Shown: positions 34,201 to 44,100 of the stretch, piece after piece
Position numbering within the stretch: the stretch's first letter is position 1
How the letters are laid out: each line of letters starts with the position of its first letter
From: Neostapfia colusana
Lineage: Eukaryota; Streptophyta; Magnoliopsida; Poales; Poaceae
Direction: 5' to 3'
NCBI GenBank assembly: GCA_030760725.1
Contig: JASWHV010000002.1
Span: 60,629,900-60,693,899, forward strand
DNA length: 64,000 nucleotides
The notes under the pieces: model-generated
Databases searched by the model: none
What the model was told of the DNA's origin: nothing
The model's input: the letters and a program-made list of their open reading frames with translations, nothing else
Translations under genes and position numbers: made by a program

Positions 34201-35759
34201 TGATTTAATTTAATGTCCCTCCTAGGCTCGTGTATTGTTATGAACTTTACTCTGGTACCACTGGGGTGAGTTAGTTCCACCGTTCTGGTCGAACAATGGA
34301 TGATTCCTTTATGTTTGGTCAACCAATCCATGCCCAAAATAATATCTATCCCTTGTGAATCTATCACTATGAGGTTAGCAGTAAATACTACCCCATTAAT
34401 GTCTAGGCTCACTTTGGGACACACTTGTCTTGTCCTTATTTCTCCACCTGGAGAGTTTACGGCTAGCATATGGTTCATTTGTGTGGTTGCTAGGTCATGC
34501 TTCTTAACAAACCCTTGAGCAATGAACGAGTGGGTAGCACCAGAATCAAACAGCAGAGTTGCAAGGTGTAAATTAGCAGGAAACTTACCAACTACCACGT
34601 CGGGTGCCTCTTGTGCTTCCTCCATAGTGACATGGTTCACCCGTCCTCTCAATTCATTCTGCTGTTGTGGCGGCGCAGGCTTCTTCTTTGGGCATTTATG
34701 GGCGTAGTGCCCCACTTCACCACAGCTGAAACATTGCACCCCAATCTTAGATGCTTGGCCCTTGTTGTCTTGGGGTTGGTTTGGGGGTCCTTGCACTGCT
34801 GGTCGAGGTGGATATGCGGGGCGAGGCTGCTGCACAAACTGACGTGGCGGCTGTGCTGGTGCTGCGGGTGGCCTGTAGTTTGGGTTGTACCCTCTTGGTG
34901 CTGAATAGGGTACCGCAGCACGGCTCGTCTGCCCCGTAGGTTGCTGCATCATACGTGGGCGGGTGTTGCTCCCTGAGGCCTGATGTGACCATCCCGCCTT
35001 CCTCTTATTCTCATTTTCCAGGGCCTTTAGCTTCCTTTCCACCACAAATGCTCTGTCCACCATCTTTTGAAAACTTTCATACTCATTGGAGGACATGGCA
35101 CACTGCATCTCTGCGGTAGGTCCTTCCACGAAACAATCTTGTTTCTGCTCATCAGTCTCTATGTCTCGTGGAGCATAACGGGATAGTTGAGTAAATTTAG
35201 TGAGGTATTCCCTCACCGTCATGTTTCCCTGCTGCAGTCTCAGAAACTCTTTCCTCTTGCTTTTGAGTTCACCTCTTGGGATGTAGTGGTTGCGGAAGCT
35301 ACGCTTGAACTCTTCCCAAGTGATGTTCTCAGGGTCATGATGGGCGGCCACGTAAGCGGTCCACCAATCAGCAGCAGGTCCATGCAATTGATGAGAGGCA
35401 AACAGCACCCTCTCATACCCTTGGCATTGTATTATCCTCATCTTACTTTCAATGGTCTTCAGCCAATCATCTGCCTCCAGAGGTTCAGCAGCACTTGCAA
35501 ACTTTGGAGGTTGAGTTCCTAGAAACTCACTCAACCTTGGTTGGCGTGGTGCAGCATGTGGAGGTGGAACTTGATGCAAGTTGGCCACCACTTGAGTCAA
35601 GTTCTGGATGAGCTGATTTTGATTCTCCAGCATTTGGTGGAGAGGATCAACTTCTTCACGGCGACCACCCCGGTCCTGGCCTCCAGAAAGATGAGGGTTG
35701 CATGTCTCATCATTGTTGTTGGCGGGGTTGGCAGCACGTCCTTTTCCTCTTCCGGCCAT
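31290..35759 (-). CDS. TK3 gag-pol polyprotein, 1489 aa, open throughout
   Basis: Gag covers roughly residues 1-390, with FLGTQPPKF, DWWTAYVA, HYIPRGELKSKRKEFLRLQQ and a zinc knuckle at C343-C346-H351-C356. Protease has LLFDSGATH (DSGA 405-408). Reverse transcriptase spans about 540-760, with RLCVDYRALNEVTIKNKY and catalytic FIDD at 715-718. RNase H has D864, E901 and D926. Integrase has the zinc finger H1075/Y1082/C1112/C1115 and DD35E residues D1145, D1206 and E1242; GKLSPRYIGPF and HDVFHVSQLKKCL follow. The chromodomain-type end is about 1435-1489 (CKVQWKHHSEEEATWE). The protein packages, copies and integrates the element. The start codon follows TTCTGCCAG directly. The odd point is Tyr1082, where SIHPG is the family norm, which may impair the zinc finger. 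Length is usual for the lineage. Confidence 0.96.
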   Translation of the reverse strand: MAGRGKGRAANPANNNDETCNPHLSGGQDRGGRREEVDPLHQMLENQNQLIQNLTQVVANLHQVPPPHAAPRQPRLSEFLGTQPPKFASAAEPLEADDWLKTIESKMRIIQCQGYERVLFASHQLHGPAADWWTAYVAAHHDPENITWEEFKRSFRNHYIPRGELKSKRKEFLRLQQGNMTVREYLTKFTQLSRYAPRDIETDEQKQDCFVEGPTAEMQCAMSSNEYESFQKMVDRAFVVERKLKALENENKRKAGWSHQASGSNTRPRMMQQPTGQTSRAAVPYSAPRGYNPNYRPPAAPAQPPRQFVQQPRPAYPPRPAVQGPPNQPQDNKGQASKIGVQCFSCGEVGHYAHKCPKKKPAPPQQQNELRGRVNHVTMEEAQEAPDVVVGKFPANLHLATLLFDSGATHSFIAQGFVKKHDLATTQMNHMLAVNSPGGEIRTRQVCPKVSLDINGVVFTANLIVIDSQGIDIILGMDWLTKHKGIIHCSTRTVELTHPSGTRVKFITIHEPRRDIKLNQVEVKVEEIRTIREYPDVFPEELPGMPPDRDVEFAIELVPGTAPIYKRPYRMDSKQLEELKDHLRELTKKGYIRPSSSPWGAPVIFVPKKDGTQRLCVDYRALNEVTIKNKYPLPRIEDLFDQLRGACVFSKIDLRSGYHQLKIRQSDIPKTAFVSRYGLYEYTVMPFGLTNAPAYFMYLMNKVFMEYLDKFVVVFIDDILVFSKDEEGHEKHLRLVLQRLREHQLYAKLSKCEFWLKRVPFLGHIISEGGISVDPAKIEGIQKWKTPENVGEVRSFLGLAGYYRRFIEGFSKISRPLTKLLEKGITFTWTPQCETSFQELKKRLTTAPVLVMPDMQKNFTVYCDASGNGLGCVLMQEGHVVAYASRQLRKHEKNYPTHDLELAAVVHALKIWRHYLMGKRTEIYTDHKSLKYIFTQPDLNLRQRRWLELINDFDVGINYHPGKANVVADALSRKVQVNKLSLKDMPAELKDEVIRLNLCLVNSGEAISMEVDSTLEQDIREGQKNDGKIQEIRQLIKENKAPGFREDEQGTVWHGRRICVPEVKGIRELILKEAHDSDYSIYPGSTKMYQDLKSRYWWYGMKRDVAEHVALCDTCQLVKAEHQRPAGLLQPLKVPEWKWEEISMDFVVGLPRTQSGYDSIWVIIDRLTKVAHFIPVKESYSGSKLTELYMSRIVCYHGVPKKIVSDRGTQFTSRFWQKLHETMGTHLNFSSAYHPQTDGQTERTNQILEDMLRACALKNNRSWDKNLPYAEFSYNNSYQASMKMSPFEALYGRKCRTPLFWNQTGESKVFGPEVLQEAEAKVREIRNNLRIAQTRQKSYADVRRRELVFNVGDYVYLKVSPIRGLRRFKVKGKLSPRYIGPFQVLERKGEVAYQLELPVHLSDVHDVFHVSQLKKCLRTPEEVLPMNEVDVAEDLSYAEQPYKILETMERLTRNKRIRMCKVQWKHHSEEEATWEREDELKAQFPELFS

Positions 35760-36059
35760 CTGGCAGAATCAATCAAATGTTAATTTGATACCATTTAGTA
35801 TCATCTTACTACTTTCATTTGTTGGTACTTTGAGGTGTTGAGGCTTTGTTAAAATTTTACGAGGGTTTATATCTCACACCAAATAAATGCACTATTATTT
35901 CCTGTGGGTTCACACCAAAGCAAAACAATCTGGAGACGAGGCTGTGGACAATTGCTCATGGCTTCCACAACTCACGTCACACACCAAGCATCATCACACC
36001 ATTAACTACGTAACGACTCGACTACTCGACCTCTTGCTAGCTAGGGGAAAGACTCTACA
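35760..36059 (-). other. TK3 spacer between the extra ORF and gag
   Basis: 300 bp without an ORF. It ends in TTTGATTGATTCTGCCAG directly before the gag ATG, which fits a branch-point and 3' splice site (inference). Confidence 0.5.
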
Positions 36060-36839
36060 CTACTCGTCCTCTTGAGCTGGCTCCTCGGGATCTTCTTCCT
36101 CATTTCGGCTACCTTCTGACTCTGCTTTGGGTGGGGAGGCTGCTGGTGGAGAAGTGCGACGACGCCTGATCGCTCGGCGATCCGGGGAGTCAGGAGTCCA
36201 TGGATCACTCACGGTGACACACAGTTCATTCCCATCTCCTCTTTCTCTCGCCTTTAAGCAAGCTCGCAGCAACGCCTCCGTTTCCTTCAGGGTGTCTCGG
36301 ACATCCTGAAGCTCTTGTTGACACTCCTGCAGTCGAGTGCTGAGCATAGCAGCATCCTCCAAGCACAAGTCCATGTGCTCATGGGAAGTCCCTTGCTGCA
36401 CCGGTGGGTACTTGTACTCCGTGGTACCACTCTCACGTTGGAGGACATACATGTATTCAGTTTTGTCCAAGTGGCGACGATAGATGTGACTCTGGCAGGT
36501 GATGGCCTCCCAGGTGACATCTTTCTCTGCGTCAACTTGTGTTGCTCGACAAGCTGGAGAGTGGTGAATCTTGAGCAGCTGATTCTCGTGTATAATCCTC
36601 ATCTCCGAACTCCATTCTTCCCTCTTCTCATGGATGGTCCTGGTGGAGTTGTAGTGGATGATTAGCTTGCCCGTATTGCCGGCGGCTTCGAGCATACGCC
36701 GAAGACGGCGCAATAAATCTCCTACTGCCAATCCGTAGGAAAGGTACGTCACTGGACGACTCTCCTCTCTTTCGGCAAGGGCAACTACGGGAACTCTCCC
36801 TCCTGTGGACTTACGAGCGGTGCGAATCATGCGAACCAT
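36060..36839 (-). CDS. TK3 additional sense ORF upstream of gag, 259 aa, function unknown
   Basis: This complete ORF lies between the primer-binding site and gag, in the same sense as gag-pol. I recognise no known domain. Residues 1-50 are basic with VTYLSYGLAVGDLLRRLRRM. Residues 50-150 are mixed, rich in His, Tyr and Trp (ITCQSHIYRRHLDKTEYMYV). Residues 157-199 look like a coiled coil (MLSTRLQECQQELQDVRDTL and on). Residues 220-232 are basic (RRAIRRRRTSP, a possible nuclear signal) and the last 25 are very acidic. The ATG follows TTTTGTTTTTAG, a strong plant splice-acceptor shape. An open 260-codon frame in a young, otherwise intact element argues that it is real. Additional ORFs are known in some plant gypsy elements; whether this one is described cannot be told here. 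Confidence 0.75.
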   Translation of the reverse strand: MVRMIRTARKSTGGRVPVVALAEREESRPVTYLSYGLAVGDLLRRLRRMLEAAGNTGKLIIHYNSTRTIHEKREEWSSEMRIIHENQLLKIHHSPACRATQVDAEKDVTWEAITCQSHIYRRHLDKTEYMYVLQRESGTTEYKYPPVQQGTSHEHMDLCLEDAAMLSTRLQECQQELQDVRDTLKETEALLRACLKARERGDGNELCVTVSDPWTPDSPDRRAIRRRRTSPPAASPPKAESEGSRNEEEDPEEPAQEDE

Positions 36840-37039
36840 CTAAAAACAAAAGAATTTAAAATTAGGTTAGATAAATTCTCAAACAAAAATTCTGTTTTGA
36901 ATGAAAGTTGGGGTAAGATGAAGAAAATGACTCCTTTAATAACACTTTTCCACCCACACCTTGGAAAATAGTTTTTAAGAAAATAGGGCCCTTAAATACG
37001 TCCATTTCTACCTAGGTCCACGTTCCTACGGGCAACCTT
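36840..37039 (-). other. TK3 leader with a possible splice donor
   Basis: 200 bp between primer site and extra ORF. The minus strand reads GACCTAG|GTAGAAATGG with GT at 37011-37010, a reasonable donor. AT-rich text runs to the TTTTTAG acceptor before 36839. Confidence 0.45.
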
Positions 37040-37052
37040 GGCTCTGATACCA
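37040..37052 (-). other. TK3 primer-binding site (tRNA-iMet)
   Basis: The minus strand reads TGGTATCAGAGCC, four bases from the 5' LTR end. Confidence 0.95.
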
Positions 37053-40000
37053 CCTCTGTCACACCCGGTTTTTCCGAAGAAACAACCAAGTGAATATCAC
37101 ATGTATGCCAGGATCATTTTCTCATACATGTGATGACAAATAGTGAAGCATCATTTATTACAAGCCAGGTGTCGAATATAAATAAGTCTTACATCGCAAA
37201 TGTCTCAATGGACACTAATGCTTCATCACAAGTAAATAAACTAGCAGCGGAATATTATTCTTTAGGGCTCCATCACAGGCGTTGCCCGGGGGTCTTCATG
37301 AACCTAAAAACCTTCCTCGGGTCCAAAATCTTGGTCATTATACACCACCTCATTATCTTGACCTGAGCAGCAATATAAACCAACAAATATGCAAGGTTGA
37401 GTACCAATGGTACTCAGCAAGTGTGGGAAAATTATATCATGCATGGCTAGAACAAGGAGAGGTTGAACTCATGGTTAAAGCACTACGCAATTAATACCTA
37501 TCACCTTAGCTTATTAAGCACCTACATTACTACACAGGTGAAATGGTCCCAATCTCCCATCCCATCATCATAATCCAATAACCATAACATCATTTCCAAT
37601 GTTAAGCTCCCCGCTTAACATCCACAACTTCCAAAAACCTTCACTCCTCTAATCATGAATAAGTCCAGGCCGCTCTTAACCGTGAGCACGGCTGTCAAGA
37701 CAGTTTTGACTCTGCAGAGTTTGTACCACTGTACCCACAAGTAGTGATTTCATCCCCCGTTGCTGGGTGGACTAAAAGAACCTCCATTATGCCAGTGGCT
37801 ACGATCCACATTCACACTTCCCAGGTGTGCAGCCAGGAGATCACTACGAAGCCTTTACAAAGGGATTCCCGACGAGCGTGGGCCCACTGAGGTTTCACCC
37901 CTAACAGCATACAAGAGGCTCCGACCCCGCTGCAGTGGCCCCCTCTTGAGCCTTGCGGTTCATATGGTAGTCCAGCTGACACCTACTCCCCGCACCATCC
38001 AACACACCCATACTACGCCGGGGATACACCTAATTAATTGGCCAAGCTGCCCCATCTCAGCATGTGGTTGGCACTGTAAAGCCGGGTTACATGCTCCATG
38101 AACCGGTCCTTAGGATCCAGGCAAGTACTAAACACAAACCCAAGTCTCGTGCACCCAGCACACAACCAAAACATCCAACTTGCCTTGATCCCTACCTCTA
38201 CATAACTCACAATAACTCATTCAAGAGTATGGTATAATAAACTGATGATCTCATATCCCAAATATCTCATTCTAAGCATGGCTAAGCATATGCATGTAAA
38301 TAAATGACATGACAAAATAAATCCCAACCCAAGCTACAAGGAAACAAGGTAATGCAATTCTAGGGAAACTTTCCTAGCATGGGTTTCATATTTCATTTGA
38401 CAATTCAAATAATTCTATCTACACATCCTAGCATAGGATCAAAGTGGTCAAGGACACTTGCCTCCTTCTTGCTGCTCTTGAAATTGGTAGTCCTGATCTT
38501 GGAAATGAATAACTTGTTCTTGAACAGGTTCTACTTCATACCATCACACATAGCAAAAGAAAAACAACAATCCATAAGACATAGTTCACACTTACACTTC
38601 ATACAAACCACACATTCACATTTATGAAATTTCTTTACCATTATATGTGTTGTGGTTACTTTATGTGTGTTGAGTTGTGGCTTGCATGCACTTTTAACCA
38701 TGTGTATATGATTCCTACTTTTGTGTCCACCTTTATACTTACATACTATTTATATGGGTTTCCAATAAATTTCTTATATTCAACTACTTCACCTTTTTAC
38801 TACCAAGTGTGTATGAAAAGTATTATTCTTCCCCATATGTGCTTTCATAATTTCTATCAACCCTAAACTGAATTCTTTGTATTTTAGAAACTCCATTTAT
38901 CATTTACTAGTTGCTATATTTTCAGATTTATATTCCTATGCATAATTGTGTATTTCATTATGAAATTAGTAATATACATCACCTAAACAGTATAGGTTCT
39001 GGTCCTAAATATTTTAATAACATATTTTGACCTTGGCTTCTGATGTAGACTATTTCATAATTATTTTCCCTATTTTTCTATAACTATTATTTACTTAAAA
39101 ATGTGTCCCTAAATGTGAATAATAGATGAAACAGATTTATTTCAACCCAAAAATATATTTTTATCTCACTCCAAAGTTTTCTAAGTACTGAGAAAGTTTT
39201 TAATTAATTTTGACAATTATGTTTGTCCCCCTTTTTAATTTTTAAACACTAGTTACATATTCAATTTCCTAAATTAAATACTAAACAGGGCTAAAATAAT
39301 GAATTCACCCCATTACAGGGTCTATAATATTATTTTCATAATTTCCAGGGGTCTAGCTACACTTATCAGAGGTGTTTTTCCTAATTTCTATTAAGTCCAG
39401 GGGCTAAAACTGATTTTTAAATGAATTTACATGATTTTCTGGAGTTCCAGGGGCTAGATCTGAAGTTTCCGGGGCTAGCTCTCAATTCCAGAGAACCCCA
39501 GGGGGTAGCACGTAAGAATTCCAGTCTTTATAACGCGGGGCTGACGTGGACCGTCCGATATTAAACCGACGGCTGAGATTATAACATCGAACCGGTACGC
39601 GGGGTTTTAAAGTCTACCGTGCGATTTAAAATAAACGGCGCACAAGCGGCCACGTCGCTCTGATCGAGCGCGGGCGGCGCTGCCGGCGGCGCACGGCGGC
39701 GGAAAGCGGCGATCTCGCCGGAAAGTTTCGGATCCTCGAGAATTCTGCCTAGAACTGTGATCTTATGGCCTAGATCGGTAGAGGGGAGGTCAGGGATATC
39801 ACCTCGGGGGTTTTCTCGAGCTCAGGGGTCCTGGAAAGTGATCGGCGGCGAGGTCCGAGGCAAAACCACGGCGAAGCTCGTCGGCGCTGTGTTTACACCG
39901 TAACACTCCGAGTTTTCTGCACCTGCAAAGTTCCCCGGAGGCGGTGGATCAAGACCAGCGAGTTAGATCAGAGTTTCCGAACTTAGATCGGCCAGAATTC

Positions 40001-40071
40001 AGCGGCGAAGTCTCGGTGCTCACCGGAGTAAAAATCGGCGATCGCGTGGGAAAAACTGATCGGAGCTGGGG

Positions 40072-40079
40072 TTTTTATA
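40072..40079 (-). promoter_or_regulatory. TK3 TATA box
   Basis: The minus strand reads GGCTATAAAAACCCC, an excellent TATA match in the GC-rich block of the 5' LTR. GTGGGTCCCAC at 40228-40238 lies about 150 bp upstream. It is present unchanged in the 3' LTR (30825-30832). Confidence 0.7.
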
Positions 40080-40227
40080 GCCGGGGAGGGCGGTGGGTCT
40101 GTTGTGATCGAGTTGGAGTCCTCTGGGACCAGAATTCGGGCGGCGGGACGGGTTTCCCGATCGGTTAAGATCGCGCGCGCTCGGGGGAAAAGTCCGGGGT
40201 CGGCGCGAGCGAGGTTGGGGATGACAG

Positions 40228-40238
40228 GTGGGTCCCAC
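40228..40238. promoter_or_regulatory. Palindromic GTGGGTCCCAC (TCP-type site) upstream of the TK3 TATA box
   Basis: This matches the GTGGGNCC/GGNCCCAC consensus bound by plant TCP factors (family knowledge). The same motif or a one-base variant is at 1569, 17812, 30981, 41673, 54083 and 62932, near the start of the GC-rich block of each LTR. Confidence 0.5.
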
Positions 40239-40497
40239 CTGTCTGTGTGAGAGAGCGCGGGCGCGCGGGGGCGGGCTGCGCGGGGAAAGCTGGGCCGGCT
40301 GGCGGGTTTCGGCCCACTGGCCGGTTTTTTTTCCCGTTTTTCTTTTTCTTTTTCCATTTCTTTTCTGTTTTGAGTCTAATTTGAATTCCAATTTGAATTT
40401 GAATTTTTACAAAACATGCAACACGTCCAAAAAATTTTAAATTCCCCTCTGATCATGGTTTAGAGTTTTGAATAAAAATTTGGGGTGTTACAGGGGT

Positions 40498-41032
40498 TGA
40501 TCTTGTCAATGAAGCCGAAATGAGAGTTCGGATAATACAAGAGAACCTCAAGGCGGCCCAATCTCGTCAAAAGAGCTACGCGGACCAGAGACGTCGACCG
40601 CTGCATTTCGAAGTCGGAGAGCACGTGTATCTTCGTGTGTCTCCGACGAAGGGGATTCATCGGTTCGGTGTCAAGGGGAAACTTGCTCCCCGATTCATCG
40701 GTCCATTTACTATCACGGAGAAGTGTGGAACTGTAGCCTACCGGCTGGAACTACCGGCAAGCCCTACCGGTATTCACGACATATTTCACGTATCCCAGCT
40801 GCGAAAGTGTCTCAAGTTTATAGCTGCCATCCGCACCGAAGACATCGACGAGTTGAAGCCGGATCTCACCTACGTCGAGCAACCTATTCATATTATCGAC
40901 GAAAAGACCCGGATCACCCGGAACCGGACGTTGAAATTTTACTAAGTGCTGTGGAGTAATCATACCCCGGAAGAGGCGACATGGGAAACCGAAGATTACA
41001 TCCGCAAGAACTATCCGGAGCTTTTATCATAA
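40498..41032 (+). pseudogene. TK2 pol end: integrase C-terminus and chromodomain
   Basis: This continues the frame cut by TK3 in VTFGV...DLVNEAE. It has RPLHFEVGEHVYLRVSP, GKLAPRFIGPF, HDIFHVSQLRKCL, then a chromodomain-like end with VLWSNHTPEEATWE and stop TAA at 41030-41032. An earlier in-frame TAA at 40943-40945, where relatives have Lys in FYKVLWSNH, would remove the last part of the chromodomain. It is closely similar to the TK1 end at 420-890. Confidence 0.9.
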
Positions 41033-41090
41033 ACCTTGTAATTACCTCCCACCTCGTTCTTCTTTTGAATCTCGGGACGAGATTCCTTTT

Positions 41091-41103
41091 AAGGGGGGAG
41101 GAA
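41091..41103 (+). other. TK2 polypurine tract
   Basis: AAGGGGGGAGGAA directly precedes TGTAAAGG. Confidence 0.92.
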
Positions 41104-44100
41104 TGTAAAGGTCCCAAAAAGTATGAATACAAAGAAACACTTATTTGCAAAAGTTGGTTTCATATGGGAGAAATTTGGGACTTGTTAAAACTTTTCCACA
41201 TGTGATGACACACATGAGGGTTTTTCTTCACATAAGTCAAATGTTTATTTGAGAACTTGGAACCCTAGAGGGGTCTAAAACAAGGATGGGAAGTTCCCAT
41301 ATGTGTGAGAAAAGAAAAATCAGATTTGGAACAATCTGTTCAAACAAAAATTCAAATGAGAAAAACACAATGGAATTCAAAACTGTTGTGCTAAAAATCT
41401 CATTTGCAGCAGCCAAAATAAAAATCAGATTTCATATTTGAATTTCTTGAGTCCAAATTAGGGGGTGTGCAAAGTTTCATGATTTATGGAAATAGTTTGC
41501 AACCCATTTTGCAAAATGGACTTTAAAAGACAAAGAATTCAAATGCATGTTTGAATTTGGATGAAACTTGCCCAATTATCTAAATGCATACCAGATTTGA
41601 ATTCCCACAATTGAATTCACTCAACATTCAAACTTGGGAGATATTTGGAGAGGGGATAAGGAGGACTGATCAGGGGGTCCCACATGTCATTGTGTGAACT
41701 GAAAACTTGCAAAAGATCTCAGTGTTGGGTCTCTGTTTGCCTCCTTCAGTCGGCACCCGACACCGACGGGCGCAGCTCCGCTCGACACCGATGCTCAGCC
41801 GGCAGCCACCTCCTGGTGGAATTTCATCGCGCTGGAGAGCCGCCCGACCGGCCTATACCCTCTCCCGGCCTCCTGTTCGCTCTTATCACCGAGACACCAC
41901 AGATCCTTCCTCCCTCACACAAGAAATCAACCGAGAACCGCCGCTGAGCTCTCGGTCGATCGACCACCACCTGGCGCGTGTGCCAGCCGCAGCTGAGCAG
42001 CAAAACCGCACCGCAGAACACCCCACAACATCCTCGAGCCATCACTGAGCGGGTTCGCGCTCTCCACACCGAGAACGGCAAGTTTCCACGGCAGCCGCCA
42101 TAGAACCGAGAGCAAGTGCTCTCGTGGGCAGCTTCAACCGCGGCTTGTTACGACCGAGCTAGGCCATCCCTGGGCGCGCGCGACGTCCAGGCAACTCACC
42201 CCCGAAGCTCAGGATCAACCGTGGATCGTCGGCAGGGAATTTTGAGAATTTCTCCCGATTGGTGCAAACCGACCTTCCGGTACGTTTCCGAGAAATTCCC
42301 AGTTGATTATGGTCTAGATAGCCCAAAACTTTGCACACGAGGGCTAGACGTAAGGACGCACCAGTTTGCTTTTGAAACCCTGCATGAAACACAATGTGCA
42401 CGACGTATTTCTAGTCTTTACAACGGCGACTATGGCGGAAAGGTTCGGGTGCACGGTGAACCCTAATTTAGAACCGTTTCTGAGCCATTGTATTCCCATG
42501 TCGATGTTCCTTAGCGTCCGCCGGTGCTCTAGGGCTTGGAAACTAAAGCCTAGAAGGCTTAGGGCGTCGGGGCGACGTCGCCGGACTTCGTCCGAACCAT
42601 TGCGCCGTCGCGGGCTAGTTTGGGGGCCCTGCCAGCTTGAACAAACCCCACCAGCGTGTTCCTCACGTTGAATTAGGGGCTGGCGGCAAGTTTCAGCATC
42701 AGGGGTTGCCGGACGGCCGATCCCGGAGCTACTCCGGCGAGCCCAGCGGCGGGATCGCGCGGGAGCGGGAGATAGAAGAAGACCTCGCCAGCCCCACGCG
42801 TCAGTCGCACGGCAACAGTGGGCCGGATACTCTGTGGCGCGGGATCAATTGTGACAGCGCGGGAAATGACCCTGTGACCCCGAGTGGCACTCCCTCAGCA
42901 GCTGACACGTGCCCCGTGGCCCACAGTCAGGTTTAAACATTTCCCGGATTTATTCAAATTCCTGATTTTTCCCCAAACTTTAGAAGAGCATAACTTTTGC
43001 TAGGAGCCTCCAAAATTAGTGATTCAAATTGGGTTAGATTCAGATTGACAAAATATATCCAAATATGCAACCCAATCTGTATGAAAGTCTCTATTTAATT
43101 CTGGAAAATTCTTTAAAGCTTTTCATCAAAAGAATTTTAGAGTGAGTTTGGTTTATCCAAAAATCCTCAAATTTTGCCAGAATATTCTCTAGGGTGTTAT
43201 CAGACTCCTGTACAAGTTTCAGCTCATTTGGAGTTGAATTGATCAGGGTAATTCAGATTGTAAGTTCCTGTATTCAAATGAATACAGAAACATTTTCAGA
43301 GAATTTCCAAAACTTGTAAATTCAGTTCTGCGAAATTCCTAGCTCCAAAAATCCTAGAAATATTCATGTAGACTCTATAAACTATAATTGAAATTGTGGT
43401 TCACTGAGTTTGACATGAACATGGATGTTACCTCAGAATTAATTCATCTTTGACTAAACACTTAGAGAATTATTCTGAATAAGCCATTCCATGAAATGTG
43501 CTAAATTTTGGTCCAGAGGACTTTCTTGTGACAAGGAACTCACATGAAAATTCTCAGCTCCATTAGAGCTCTGGATCACCACTGTCATGTGTGATCTCTT
43601 GAGGTGAGCAACACTTAAGTGGGAAGAAGCACTCAACACTTGATCTTAGTGTTTAAGCCCAACCCAAACCACTAGCACCAGTGTCATTTTAAATTCTTAA
43701 ACAAAGTTCCAGTTTTAAAATGGTCATTAGATCTTATGAGTAAAAGCTTTTCAATTAAATACATATGCATGATCATATCGTGTAGCATATACGTGAAGAA
43801 GGTGAGAAAAACTTGAGGTGAAGATCAAGGAGGGAGGAAATCAAGTGATCAAGCTCCAAGTGATCGTCACTAACTGATTGTAACAGTAGTCACCTGCAAA
43901 ACAGGCAAGCCCCGGTTTGCATTTGAACAGTTTTATAAAGCATTTCCATTTGTAGAGATCATAGCTTTGCATCGTTGATTGCATTACGTCTAGATGATAT
44001 TGAAAACCCCACTTGCATGACCAAAAACACCTAAGAGAGAAAGGGTAGAATAGCAACTCCTCGAGGGAATTTGGCTACGCTAATGTTAGTAGGAAAGGTC

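Larger units (their letters stand above)
27811..40492 (-). mobile_element. TK3: young, nearly intact Ty3/gypsy retrotransposon, minus strand
   Basis: Direct LTRs at 27811-31244 and 37057-40492 run TGTAAC...GTGACA in element orientation. The unit is flanked by the duplication GGGGT (27806-27810 and 40493-40497) inside TK2 integrase. By eye the LTRs differ at about nine substitutions and two 1-bp indels. Gag-pol is one open frame of 1489 codons and an extra sense ORF precedes gag. A chromodomain end and long LTRs place it near Tekay (inference). It is the youngest datable insertion in the window. Confidence 0.97.
37057..40492 (-). repeat. TK3 5' LTR (3436 bp)
   Basis: Near-identical to 27811-31244. 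It promotes leftward transcription. The promoter elements lie 250-420 bp from its outer end, leaving a downstream R-U5 of about 3 kb. Confidence 0.95.
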
